Shown piece after piece: positions 1 to 5,447 of a stretch of DNA of 6,719 bases. This DNA is from Anaerolineaceae bacterium (GTDB taxonomy: Bacteria; Chloroflexota; Anaerolineae; Anaerolineales; Anaerolineaceae). A program made the position numbers and the translations under genes. A model generated the notes under the pieces. It had not been told where the DNA came from. It saw nothing but the letters and a program-made list of their open reading frames with translations, and searched no databases. The stretch lies in assembly GCA_021107195.1 (NCBI GenBank), contig JAIOTF010000100.1, positions 1 through 6,719 of the forward strand. The letters are read 5' to 3'. Position 1 is the stretch's first letter; every line of letters starts with the position of its first letter.

Positions 1-146
1 CGAATAATTCGCTGAATTGTCTCTTGTCGAGGTTTTGGACAGTAAAACAACCTGAAATTACTCGTTTATTGACGTAAAATTGGTTTTTGATATTCCTTTT
101 CATAAGACATTTATCCAAAGTCCAAAGGTCAATGGGTTGGCATTAA
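1..146. other. Non-coding flank, possible insertion-sequence end
   Basis: This AT-rich stretch lies downstream (on the - strand) of the IstB-like fragment and has no plausible gene. It contains a TGTCTCTTGTCGAGGTTTTG stretch at about 19-38, followed by GGACAG. In IS21-type elements a terminal repeat beginning TGT usually lies shortly after istB, so this could be the remnant of that end. No matching second end was found in the window, so the assignment is only a guess. Confidence 0.2.
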
Positions 147-290
147 TTAATCAGTAAACACCTTTTCCAGTAAAAGATTCCGTCCCTTGACACGGTAGCT
201 GGCGCCTCTGATGATGAGCGCTTTTGCGCGATCCAGTAAGCGGTCCAGGCCAGCTGAAGCCAGGAGAGGACCCAGAAAGAGGGCGGGTGA
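147..290 (-). pseudogene. IstB-like transposition helper ATPase, C-terminal fragment
   Basis: Reading the - strand in the frame that ends with the TAA at 147-149 gives about 46 open codons, ending in LDRLLDRAKALIIRGASYRV followed by KGRNLLLEKVFTD. It resembles the end of IS21-family IstB proteins, where a GDxxLAxAxLDRLLHxAxVxxIxGxSYR block follows the ATPase core. IstB is the AAA+ helper that assists the IstA transposase. The open frame is closed upstream by a TGA at 288-290. No Walker motifs or other parts of the roughly 250-residue protein are visible, so this is a dead fragment. It has no start codon or ribosome binding site of its own. The match is from memory of the family; a protein search would settle it. 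Confidence 0.5.
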
Positions 291-404
291 TCATTATTGC
301 TCTGCTTTTCTTGGGATTCAACATTCACTGTCGCCTGACATTTGCGCCTGCGCCAGGCTCGGTGCAGTGCAGGTGAGACGGCAGTCCCCTTTGACGTTTC
401 TTGT

Positions 405-539
405 GGCATACTTGCGATGAAAGCCCGTAGCTGCGACAAATTCATCCAGCAACTGTTGTTCTTCTGCTTTGCTAGCTTTTAGATAACGCCCTCGAACTGC
501 TTCCGTTAGTTCCTTTTTGCTGCGGCTTGATTTTGCCAA
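405..539 (-). pseudogene. DDE integrase/transposase, N-terminal fragment
   Basis: From a TTG at 537-539 the - strand reads LAKSSRSKKELTEAVRGRYL, then KASKAEEQQLLDEF and VAATGFHRKYA. This is the helix-turn-helix-like N-terminus seen in a family of integrase-core transposases whose intact members continue from TGYHRKYAIRLL into an rve-type DDE catalytic domain. After HRKYA the similarity stops. The frame stays open to about 318 but reads as unrelated residues, and no DDE domain follows, so only about 45 of several hundred residues survive. A stop codon (543-545) lies in frame just upstream, so the true start is lost or uncertain. The fragment abuts the IstB-like remnant, which indicates successive insertion and deletion at this spot. 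Family naming is from memory. Confidence 0.5.
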
Positions 540-643
540 TCTTCAAACTGGCCGGCGCATCCTTTGGTCTTTGGTCAATATCCCAAATGATCGAACAACA
601 AATTGCAGAAAGGCAGCTGAATGAATGCATTCCAGATTAAGTA

Positions 644-655
644 GTGACCGGTCAC
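644..655. repeat. Perfect 12-bp palindrome GTGACCGGTCAC
   Basis: GTGACCGGTCAC reads identically on both strands. Perfect palindromes of this size are typical of dimeric regulator operators, but they also occur by chance or in element ends. It lies 5 bp from the hairpin at 661-696, inside decayed sequence. No gene start lies close by to give it an obvious target. Confidence 0.3.
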
Positions 656-660
656 CAAAC

Positions 661-696
661 AAAGACGGGTGTTGCCTTTCGGTAACTCCCGTCTTT
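661..696. repeat. Strong hairpin, terminator-like
   Basis: The left arm AAAGACGGGTGTTGCC (661-676) and right arm GGTAACTCCCGTCTTT (681-696) pair over 16 positions with one T-T mismatch and one G-T wobble around a four-base TTTC loop. On the + strand the stem ends in TTTT, and on the - strand in TTTG. This is the shape of a rho-independent terminator with a short U tail, usable in either direction. No intact gene ends next to it, so it is probably a leftover terminator of a lost gene or part of a mobile element. Confidence 0.45.
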
Positions 697-827
697 TGGT
701 AGTTGATGGTGGTCTTTTTCGATACCTTTACGCTTTCAATGACTGTCTTGACAAATAGATGCCGAAAGGCCATAATCGAAATTTCATCACATCTGTCCGA
801 TTCACGAGTAGACCTTCCTGTTTGCAT

Positions 828-1228
828 TTTTCGTCACTCCTTTCTCAGTTCGACAAGTTTCGGAAAGTTAAAGTCATCAGCGATTTCGACCGCTGGACTG
901 CTCGTTTTTTGGTATCATTTTCCCGTTTTTCGTTTGCCGTATCATGCAAACCATTTTTCGTTGACTCACCCTGAAAATAGCCTAAAACAGGGGGGAGGGG
1001 TGGACACCAGTACCCACATTAAGTGTTTTGGGGATTTGTGCCAGATACGGCACAAAACACACCAATTTAGCATAGATCATTTTGGGGGATTCAAATGCCG
1101 AAAATTTTGTCAAATGATCCGATTGCCGGAGCAGTACCATTGCCACCGGCGTTTATAATCAAGGGCTATCGCCACGATTTTGACTTGTTGATTCTACAAC
1201 ATTTCAGCGCCCCAACCGGTTCTAAAAA
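828..1228. other. Non-coding region upstream of the pst operon
   Basis: About 400 bases without a supportable gene; all frames are short or lack family features. It contains T-rich stretches with CATTTTTCGT at 825-834 and 952-961, and CGTTTTTCGT at 924-933. There is a G-rich run at 990-1003, the nested inverted repeat at 1023-1060 and a TCAAATG direct repeat at 1091-1097 and 1110-1116. A second TATAAT lies at 1154-1159 but has no good partner -35 at normal spacing. I could not identify a convincing Pho box. Confidence 0.5.
1023..1060. repeat. Nested inverted repeat upstream of pstS
   Basis: TTTGTGCC (1035-1042) and GGCACAAA (1049-1056) form a perfect 8-bp stem with a six-base loop. GTGTTTTG (1023-1030) is in turn the exact complement of CAAAACAC (1053-1060). 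The right arm GGCACAAAACAC could therefore pair in two ways, or form one bulged hairpin. It lies about 205 bp before pstS, in a position where an operator or a leader structure of a longer transcript could sit. Function unknown. Confidence 0.35.
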
Positions 1229-1258
1229 TGGACAAAGACGCCGTTTCTCCTTTATAAT
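1229..1258 (+). promoter_or_regulatory. Predicted sigma-70-type promoter of pstS
   Basis: TGGACA (1229-1234) resembles a -35 element, and TATAAT (1253-1258) matches the -10 consensus exactly. They are separated by 18 bases. Transcription would begin near 1265, only a base or two before the pstS ATG at 1267. No Shine-Dalgarno sequence lies before that ATG, which agrees with a leaderless message. The elements are seen in the sequence; their use is inferred. Confidence 0.55.
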
Positions 1259-1266
1259 GGTAACTT

Positions 1267-2160
1267 ATGATGAACCGAAGCCTGCGATCATTGCTTGTCC
1301 TGTTATTAGTAATCCTTATGGTGACTGCTTGCGGGCAGAGCAACTCTCAAAGCGGCGCTGACGGCAGGGACACTCCCTCGCTTTCCATCCAAAACAAAGG
1401 CTCTGACACGATGGTCAATCTGGCGTTGTATTGGGCAGAGCAGTATCAGCAAGAGCATGCAGAAGTGAGTATTTCTGTCACCGGCGGGGGAAGCGGCACG
1501 GGTATCACAGCCATGATCAGCAATACGGTCGATATTGCCAATGCTTCCCGGGCGATCAAACCGGAAGAAAGAGAACAGGCGTTGGCTAATGGTGTCGATC
1601 CTGTGGAACATGTCGTTGCCCGCGATGCGATTGCGGTGATCATCAATCCTGAAAATCCGATCCAGAAATTGACATTACAGCAGGTGTCCGATATTTATTC
1701 TGGCAGGATTAATAACTGGAAAGAATTGGGCGGAGATTACTGTCCGATCGTCCGGCTTTCCCGCGAGACAAATTCTGGCACACATGTTTATTTTCTGGAA
1801 TCAGTAATTCGTCTGGGGAACAAAAAAGACGAAACGCTGTTTTCAATGGACACTTTGCTTTTGCCTTCCTCCGAGGGGATCATTGCAGAAGTGCGGGATA
1901 ATCCCAATGCCATCGGCTACGACGGACTGGGGTATGTCACGCCTGAAGTCAAGGTGGTTGCTCTTGCCAGGGATGCATCCAGTGGTTATATTATGCCCTC
2001 TGTAGAAACAGTCAATCAGAATCTTTACCCTGTGGCACGTGATCTGTACATGTACACCAACGGGCAGCCGCAGGGGTTGATTGCAGAATACCTCGCCTGG
2101 ATCCATTCATCGGCAGGCCAACAGATTGTGGAAGACTTGGGGTTTGTGCCCGTTGATTAA
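1267..2160 (+). CDS. pstS: Phosphate-binding lipoprotein PstS
   Basis: Solute-binding component of the PstSCAB phosphate ABC transporter. It captures inorganic phosphate outside the membrane and hands it to PstC-PstA. The 297-residue product begins with a lipoprotein signal (hydrophobic residues 9-19, lipobox VTAC with the acylated Cys at 22), so it is membrane-anchored. A Ser/Gly-rich linker follows. Phosphate-contact motifs typical of PBP-like type II proteins are present: NKGSDTM (43-49), VTGGGSGTGI (71-80), NASRAI (92-97), ARDAIAVIINPENP (118-131), GRINNWKELGG (146-156) and SRETNSGTHVYF (165-176). The start is the first of two tandem ATGs. There is no Shine-Dalgarno sequence, but a TATAAT box ends only 8 bases upstream, suggesting leaderless translation. 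It is the first gene of the operon, 15 nt before pstC. Length and motifs are normal for the family, and the identification is firm. Confidence 0.95.
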   Translation: MMNRSLRSLLVLLLVILMVTACGQSNSQSGADGRDTPSLSIQNKGSDTMVNLALYWAEQYQQEHAEVSISVTGGGSGTGITAMISNTVDIANASRAIKPEEREQALANGVDPVEHVVARDAIAVIINPENPIQKLTLQQVSDIYSGRINNWKELGGDYCPIVRLSRETNSGTHVYFLESVIRLGNKKDETLFSMDTLLLPSSEGIIAEVRDNPNAIGYDGLGYVTPEVKVVALARDASSGYIMPSVETVNQNLYPVARDLYMYTNGQPQGLIAEYLAWIHSSAGQQIVEDLGFVPVD

Positions 2161-2164
2161 CATC

Positions 2165-2169
2165 AAGGA
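2165..2169 (+). promoter_or_regulatory. Ribosome binding site of pstC
   Basis: AAGGA lies six bases before the ATG at 2176, in the short gap after pstS. It fixes the pstC start and contrasts with pstS, which has no such site. Confidence 0.7.
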
Positions 2170-2175
2170 TGACCA

Positions 2176-3075
2176 ATGAGCGGAAATAAACTGAAGATCT
2201 CTGAAGTGTTGATCACACGCGGCATACAATTTTCCGGGTTTTCATCCATCCTGTTTGTGTTAATGATCCTGTATTTTTTGATCGCTCAGGGGCTCCCGGC
2301 ATTGACAGAAGTCCCTCTGGGTGAGTTGTTCAACACGCGCTGGTATCCGATTGAAGAGTATTACGGTATCCTGCCTTTGATCCTGGGTTCGCTGGTGGTG
2401 ACGTTGGGGGCCTCACTGGTGGCGATTCCGTTGGGTGTACTTACTGCAATTTACATTGCTGAGATCGCCCCGAGTTGGGCGAAAGAAATTCTCAAACCGC
2501 TGGTTGAGCTGTTGGCTGGGCTGCCCAGCGTGGTTTTGGGTTTTTTGGGTATTCTGGTCTTGTCCCCTTTTCTGCGAGACACATTTCACCTGCCCACTGG
2601 TTTAACCGCATTGACCGGTTCGCTGCTTTTGGGAATGATTGCAATCCCGACCATCGTCTCTATTTCGGAAGACGCATTGAATAATGTGCCAGAGATTTAC
2701 CGGCACGGGTCGCTTGCACTGGGCGCCACCCGCTGGCAGACCATCTGGGGGGTCACTGTTCCGGCCGCCCGATCCGGCATCCTGACGGCTATCATGCTGG
2801 GGGTCGGCCGCACGATAGGCGAAACGATGACGGTTATGATGGTTACTGGTAATGCGCCTGTCATGCCCGATTCGCTGCGGGTTCTTTTCATGCCGATCCG
2901 CACAATGACCGCTACGATCGCCTCTGAAATGGGCGAAGTTGCCTCAGGCAGCCCGCATTACCACGTGTTGTTCTTTATTGCTGTGGTGTTGTTTCTTTTT
3001 ACTTTGATTGTGAATATTGTTGCTTCTAACATCAGCTCGAAACAAATGAAGCGATCTGAACGCATTCTTTCGTGA
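2176..3075 (+). CDS. pstC: Phosphate ABC transporter permease PstC
   Basis: One of the two integral membrane subunits forming the phosphate channel with PstA, energised by PstB. The 299-residue product has hydrophobic segments around residues 19-37, 64-93, 107-132, 143-163, 199-220 and 263-284, the six-helix pattern of the family. The cytoplasmic EAA loop that docks on the ATPase is at about 165-202 and includes EDALNNVPEIYRHGSLALGA and TRWQTIWGVTVPAARSGI. GRTIGETMTVMMVTGN (211-226) is also characteristic of PstC and carries the conserved Arg and Glu associated with phosphate passage. A clear AAGGA ribosome site precedes the ATG. It lies between pstS (15 nt) and pstA (7 nt) in one operon. Calling it PstC rather than PstA rests on gene order and the GETMTVMM segment. 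Length is normal. Confidence 0.95.
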   Translation: MSGNKLKISEVLITRGIQFSGFSSILFVLMILYFLIAQGLPALTEVPLGELFNTRWYPIEEYYGILPLILGSLVVTLGASLVAIPLGVLTAIYIAEIAPSWAKEILKPLVELLAGLPSVVLGFLGILVLSPFLRDTFHLPTGLTALTGSLLLGMIAIPTIVSISEDALNNVPEIYRHGSLALGATRWQTIWGVTVPAARSGILTAIMLGVGRTIGETMTVMMVTGNAPVMPDSLRVLFMPIRTMTATIASEMGEVASGSPHYHVLFFIAVVLFLFTLIVNIVASNISSKQMKRSERILS

Positions 3076-3082
3076 GTCTGCC

Positions 3083-3955
3083 GTGCAAAAAAATAAGCGT
3101 CCTTTTTTCTTCAATCCAAAACTGACCGAAAAGATTGGTGTTTCGGCGTTAACCCTGGTGGCATTTTTAACCGTGGCTCCGATTGTGGCTGTGGTGATCT
3201 ACATTGTCATTTTGGGCGCTCCGGCCATTAGCTGGGAGTTCATTACTGCCATGCCCAGGGACGGTATGCGTGCCGGAGGCATCTGGCCGGCGATCATCGG
3301 CACTTTTTATCTGACGATCGGTACTGCGATATTCTCCGTGCCCTTGGGGGTAGCGGCTGCCATTTACCTTTCTGAATACGCTGGTGATAACCGGCTCACG
3401 CGTTATATCCGCCTGGCGATCATCAATTTGGCCGGAATTCCATCGGTAGTATATGGTCTTTTTGGTTTGGGATTGTTTGTGATCTTTCTCAATTTCGGCA
3501 CCAGTATTCTTTCCGCTTCCTTGACATTGTCGATTATGACCCTGCCGGTGATCATCAGTACTACTGAAGAAGCACTGCGTGCAGTGCCCCAGTCTTTTCG
3601 TGTTGTCAGTACATCGCTGGGGGCGACAAAATGGCAAACGATCCGGCGTGTGGTTCTGCCGCAGGCGCTGCCTGGTATTTTGACAGGCGTTGTGCTGGGG
3701 CTGGAGCGCGCTGCAGGAGAGACGGCTCCTATTCTTTTTACCGGTGCAGCTTTCTTCTTGCCTCGCCTGCCAAACTCTCCGCTTGACGCCACTATGGCGC
3801 TTCCTTATCATCTTTATGTGATCTCCACGCAGGTGCCTGGTATGCCTATCCAAATCCAGTATGGCACCGTGCTGGTGTTAATGGTGTTTGTGTTGGTCAT
3901 GAATCTGATCGTAACTTTGATCCGCTCCAGGGCACGCGCGCGAAGGCAATGGTAA
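3083..3955 (+). CDS. pstA: Phosphate ABC transporter permease PstA
   Basis: Second membrane subunit of the phosphate channel, partner of PstC. The 290-residue product starts with GTG and has a short polar N-terminus, then hydrophobic segments near 19-44, 68-96, 112-136, 142-160, 196-222 and 260-281. GGIWPAIIGTFYLT (65-78) is typical of the PstA N-terminal half. The EAA loop (about 162-201) contains EEALRAVPQSFRVVSTSLGA and TKWQTIRRVVLPQALPGI. LGLERAAGETAPILFTGAAF (205-224) is a PstA hallmark. No strong ribosome site precedes the GTG, which begins 7 bases after the pstC stop, so translation is probably coupled to pstC. No in-frame upstream start is available before the pstC stop. The 3' end overlaps the pstB start. 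Confidence 0.94.
   Translation: MQKNKRPFFFNPKLTEKIGVSALTLVAFLTVAPIVAVVIYIVILGAPAISWEFITAMPRDGMRAGGIWPAIIGTFYLTIGTAIFSVPLGVAAAIYLSEYAGDNRLTRYIRLAIINLAGIPSVVYGLFGLGLFVIFLNFGTSILSASLTLSIMTLPVIISTTEEALRAVPQSFRVVSTSLGATKWQTIRRVVLPQALPGILTGVVLGLERAAGETAPILFTGAAFFLPRLPNSPLDATMALPYHLYVISTQVPGMPIQIQYGTVLVLMVFVLVMNLIVTLIRSRARARRQW
3942..3946 (+). promoter_or_regulatory. Ribosome binding site deciding the pstB start
   Basis: GAAGG lies eight bases before the ATG at 3955 but only two before the ATG at 3949. The spacing favours 3955, where the pstA stop and pstB start overlap as TAATG. The resulting protein would be two residues shorter than the version starting at 3949. Confidence 0.55.
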
Positions 3956-4713
3956 TGAAAGAAAAAATCATTGTTGAAAATCTGGGCTTGAAATATTCAG
4001 ATGGTACTGAATCGCTTTTTGGTATCAATTTGCGTATTCAGGCGAACAAAATCACGGCGTTGATTGGTCCGGCAGGTGGCGGAAAGTCAACATTCCTGCG
4101 GACACTTAATCGTTTGAATGACCTGGCCGATGTAGCTGAGGTCTCTGGAAAAGTTTTGATCGACGGGGTTGATGTGCTTGACCCGGAAACAGATGTGATT
4201 GCACTGCGCCGCAAGGTGGGTATTGTCTTTTCCCGGCCGCTGCCGCTGCCGCTCAGCATTTACAAGAACATTTCTTATGGATTGGAAGTGGCTGGTGAAA
4301 AAAAGCGGGAGGTATTGGATGAAGCCGTGGAAAGAGCTTTGCATTTGGCACAATTGTGGGAAGAAGTGAATGACCGTCTGGACGACCCTGCAGCCGCGCT
4401 TTCCGGTGGGCAGCAGCAGCGCCTGTGTCTGGCACGCACGCTGGCCCTGAAGCCGGAAATCATCTTGCTGGATGAACCGACCTCTGCCCTCGACCCTATC
4501 TCAACCTTGAAGATTGAAGATTCTCTCGATGAATTGAAAAAAGAGTACACGATCATCATTGCTCCACACAACACCCAGCAAGCGGCACGCGTGGCAGATA
4601 TGGTGGCTTTCTTCTTGCAGGGTGAAGTGATCGAATACGATACGGCCGCAAAGATTTATACCAAACCCCAGGATTCACGCACACAAGACTACATCACCGG
4701 CAAGTTCGGTTAA
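3949..4713 (+). CDS. pstB: Phosphate ABC transporter ATPase PstB
   Basis: Cytoplasmic ATPase that drives phosphate import through PstC-PstA. It has 254 residues from the first ATG, or 252 from the second (3955), which has better ribosome-site spacing. Walker A is GPAGGGKST (40-48), signature LSGGQQQR (151-158), Walker B with catalytic Glu IILLDEP (171-177), D-loop SALDP (179-183) and switch His at 207 in APHNTQQAARVAD. The TLNRLND stretch (52-58) and the QQAARVAD block are PstB marks. The Q-loop reads VFSRPLPLPLSIY (93-105), with Ser95 (codon TCC, 4231-4233) where most PstB proteins have Gln in VFQxPNPFPMSIY. Pro206 replaces the usual Thr before the His. I recall similar Q-less variants in some bacteria, so it is probably active. 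It overlaps pstA and is last in the operon; no phoU follows. A different phosphate-like substrate is unlikely given the full pst context. Confidence 0.93.
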   Translation: MVMKEKIIVENLGLKYSDGTESLFGINLRIQANKITALIGPAGGGKSTFLRTLNRLNDLADVAEVSGKVLIDGVDVLDPETDVIALRRKVGIVFSRPLPLPLSIYKNISYGLEVAGEKKREVLDEAVERALHLAQLWEEVNDRLDDPAAALSGGQQQRLCLARTLALKPEIILLDEPTSALDPISTLKIEDSLDELKKEYTIIIAPHNTQQAARVADMVAFFLQGEVIEYDTAAKIYTKPQDSRTQDYITGKFG

Positions 4714-4729
4714 GGGCTTAAAACTCATA

Positions 4730-4758
4730 ATCAGGTTCCCCTTTGTCATTCTCCTGAT
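4730..4758. terminator. Weak inverted repeat between convergent genes
   Basis: ATCAGG (4730-4735) and CCTGAT (4753-4758) could pair across a 17-base loop in the 68-base gap between the pstB and kinase stop codons. A short T run follows on the - strand only. Convergent genes normally need a terminator here, and this is the only candidate I see, but the stem is short and the call is weak. Confidence 0.2.
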
Positions 4759-4781
4759 CTGGAATTTGCACAGGGGGTTGT

Positions 4782-5441
4782 TTATATGCTGGATGGCAGG
4801 CGCAAGGTGAAAATTGCACTGCCGTCCGGGTGGTTGGCGGCTGTGAGGGTGCCGTTGTGGGCTTCCGCCAGTTGGCGGGCGATCGCCAGACCCAGACCAG
4901 TGCCGCCTTTCTCACGGCTGCGGGCTGAATCTACACGATAAAAGCGTTTAAAGAGGTTCGGCAAGGCATCCTCGGGAATGCCGGGACCGCTGTCATGCAC
5001 TTGAATGGTTTGGTATTCGTTCTCGCAGGTCATGGTGAGTTGGATCGTGCCGCCGGAGGGGGTGTAGCGCAGGGCGTTTTGAAGCAGGTTGGTCAGGATC
5101 TGTTCTATCCGCTGTTGGTCAACCATCACCGGGGAGCAAACCTCCGCCAGATTTATGCGTATAGCCGTATTTTGTTGGGCGGCTGGCGCCTGGAAACGTT
5201 GTGCCAGTCCGGTGCATAATTTCGCCAGGTCACTAGGCGTTCGTTGCAGGTCAAGTTGACCCGCTTCGGCCAGAGCCAGTGTGCGCAAGTCTTCTACCAA
5301 CCGGGTCAGCAAGCGGTTCTGTTCAAGGAGGGGAGTCAGGTTTTCCGGTTTGAGCTCATAGATGCCATCTTGCAGGGCTTCCAGGCTGGCGCGCTGCACG
5401 GCCAGCGGCGTGCGAAGTTCATGAGCAATATCTGCCGTCAT
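4782..5441 (-). CDS. Histidine kinase, C-terminal catalytic half (split gene)
   Basis: Encodes the HisKA dimerisation domain and HATPase_c domain of a membrane sensor kinase, in the same frame as the upstream half and separated from it by one TAG codon. From the ATG at 5439-5441 it has 219 residues. The H box is TADIAHELRTPL (2-13) with phospho-accepting His7; then N box NLLQNALRYTP (118-128), G1 box DSGPGIP (150-156), F box LFKRFYRVD (163-171) and G2 box GGTGLGLAIA (179-188). All catalytic motifs are intact. The Met lies two codons after the amber stop and only six residues before the His, so a restarted protein would lack HAMP and the lead-in helix. Only a weak purine-rich GAGA stretch precedes this ATG. 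It could be a restarted soluble kinase, the readthrough part of a full kinase, or half of a fresh pseudogene. Confidence 0.8.
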   Translation of the reverse strand: MTADIAHELRTPLAVQRASLEALQDGIYELKPENLTPLLEQNRLLTRLVEDLRTLALAEAGQLDLQRTPSDLAKLCTGLAQRFQAPAAQQNTAIRINLAEVCSPVMVDQQRIEQILTNLLQNALRYTPSGGTIQLTMTCENEYQTIQVHDSGPGIPEDALPNLFKRFYRVDSARSREKGGTGLGLAIARQLAEAHNGTLTAANHPDGSAIFTLRLPSSI

Positions 5442-5444
5442 GGC

Positions 5445-5447
5445 CTA
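5445..5447 (-). other. In-frame amber codon interrupting the kinase
   Basis: The - strand reads ACG AGA TAG GCC ATG ACG, in frame with coding sequence on both sides (TEATR, stop, AMTADIAHEL). Related kinases commonly have a polar residue such as Gln here, so a single CAG-to-TAG change is the simplest origin. The complete pst genes, the regulator and the kinase's own true end use TAA or TGA; TAG is not used as a terminal stop by any intact gene in the window. Confidence 0.85.

Larger units (their letters stand above)
543..827 (-). other. Doubtful small ORF, 94 codons
   Basis: An ATG-started frame begins MQTGRSTRESDRCDEISIMA and ends at a TGA (543-545). It is preceded by a good AGGAG ribosome-binding-like sequence nine bases before the ATG. 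Just upstream on the same strand a different short open stretch ends in PKLVELRKE and a TGA only two codons before this ATG, which looks like coupled genes. I recognise no family. The frame runs through the strong hairpin at 661-696, the residue composition is not distinctive, and the surroundings are decayed. It is probably a remnant or a chance frame rather than a working gene. Confidence 0.15.

Noticed and set aside
990..1088. G runs at 990-1000, 1030-1033 and 1084-1088 as a possible G-quadruplex
   Set aside because: The runs are too far apart and too few close together to support a standard quadruplex.
703..1158. A 151-codon + strand frame
   Set aside because: It lies in decayed DNA, has no ribosome binding site and shows no recognisable motifs. 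It crosses the G-rich run and the nested inverted repeat.
1091..1200. Possible Pho box from the TCAAATG and ATTGCC direct repeats
   Set aside because: The repeat spacings (19 and 24 bases start to start) do not match the 11-bp pattern of PhoB sites, and the sequences do not resemble known Pho boxes.
1095..1361. An 88-codon + strand frame with a GGGGGA sequence before its ATG
   Set aside because: It overlaps pstS by 95 bases out of frame, contains the pstS promoter elements, and its product resembles no family I know. The ribosome-site-like sequence is probably a chance G run.
3167..3853. A 228-codon - strand frame opposite pstA
   Set aside because: It is the antisense shadow of pstA. It is rich in Arg, His, Gln and Asp, as expected from reading membrane-protein codons backwards, and has no family features.
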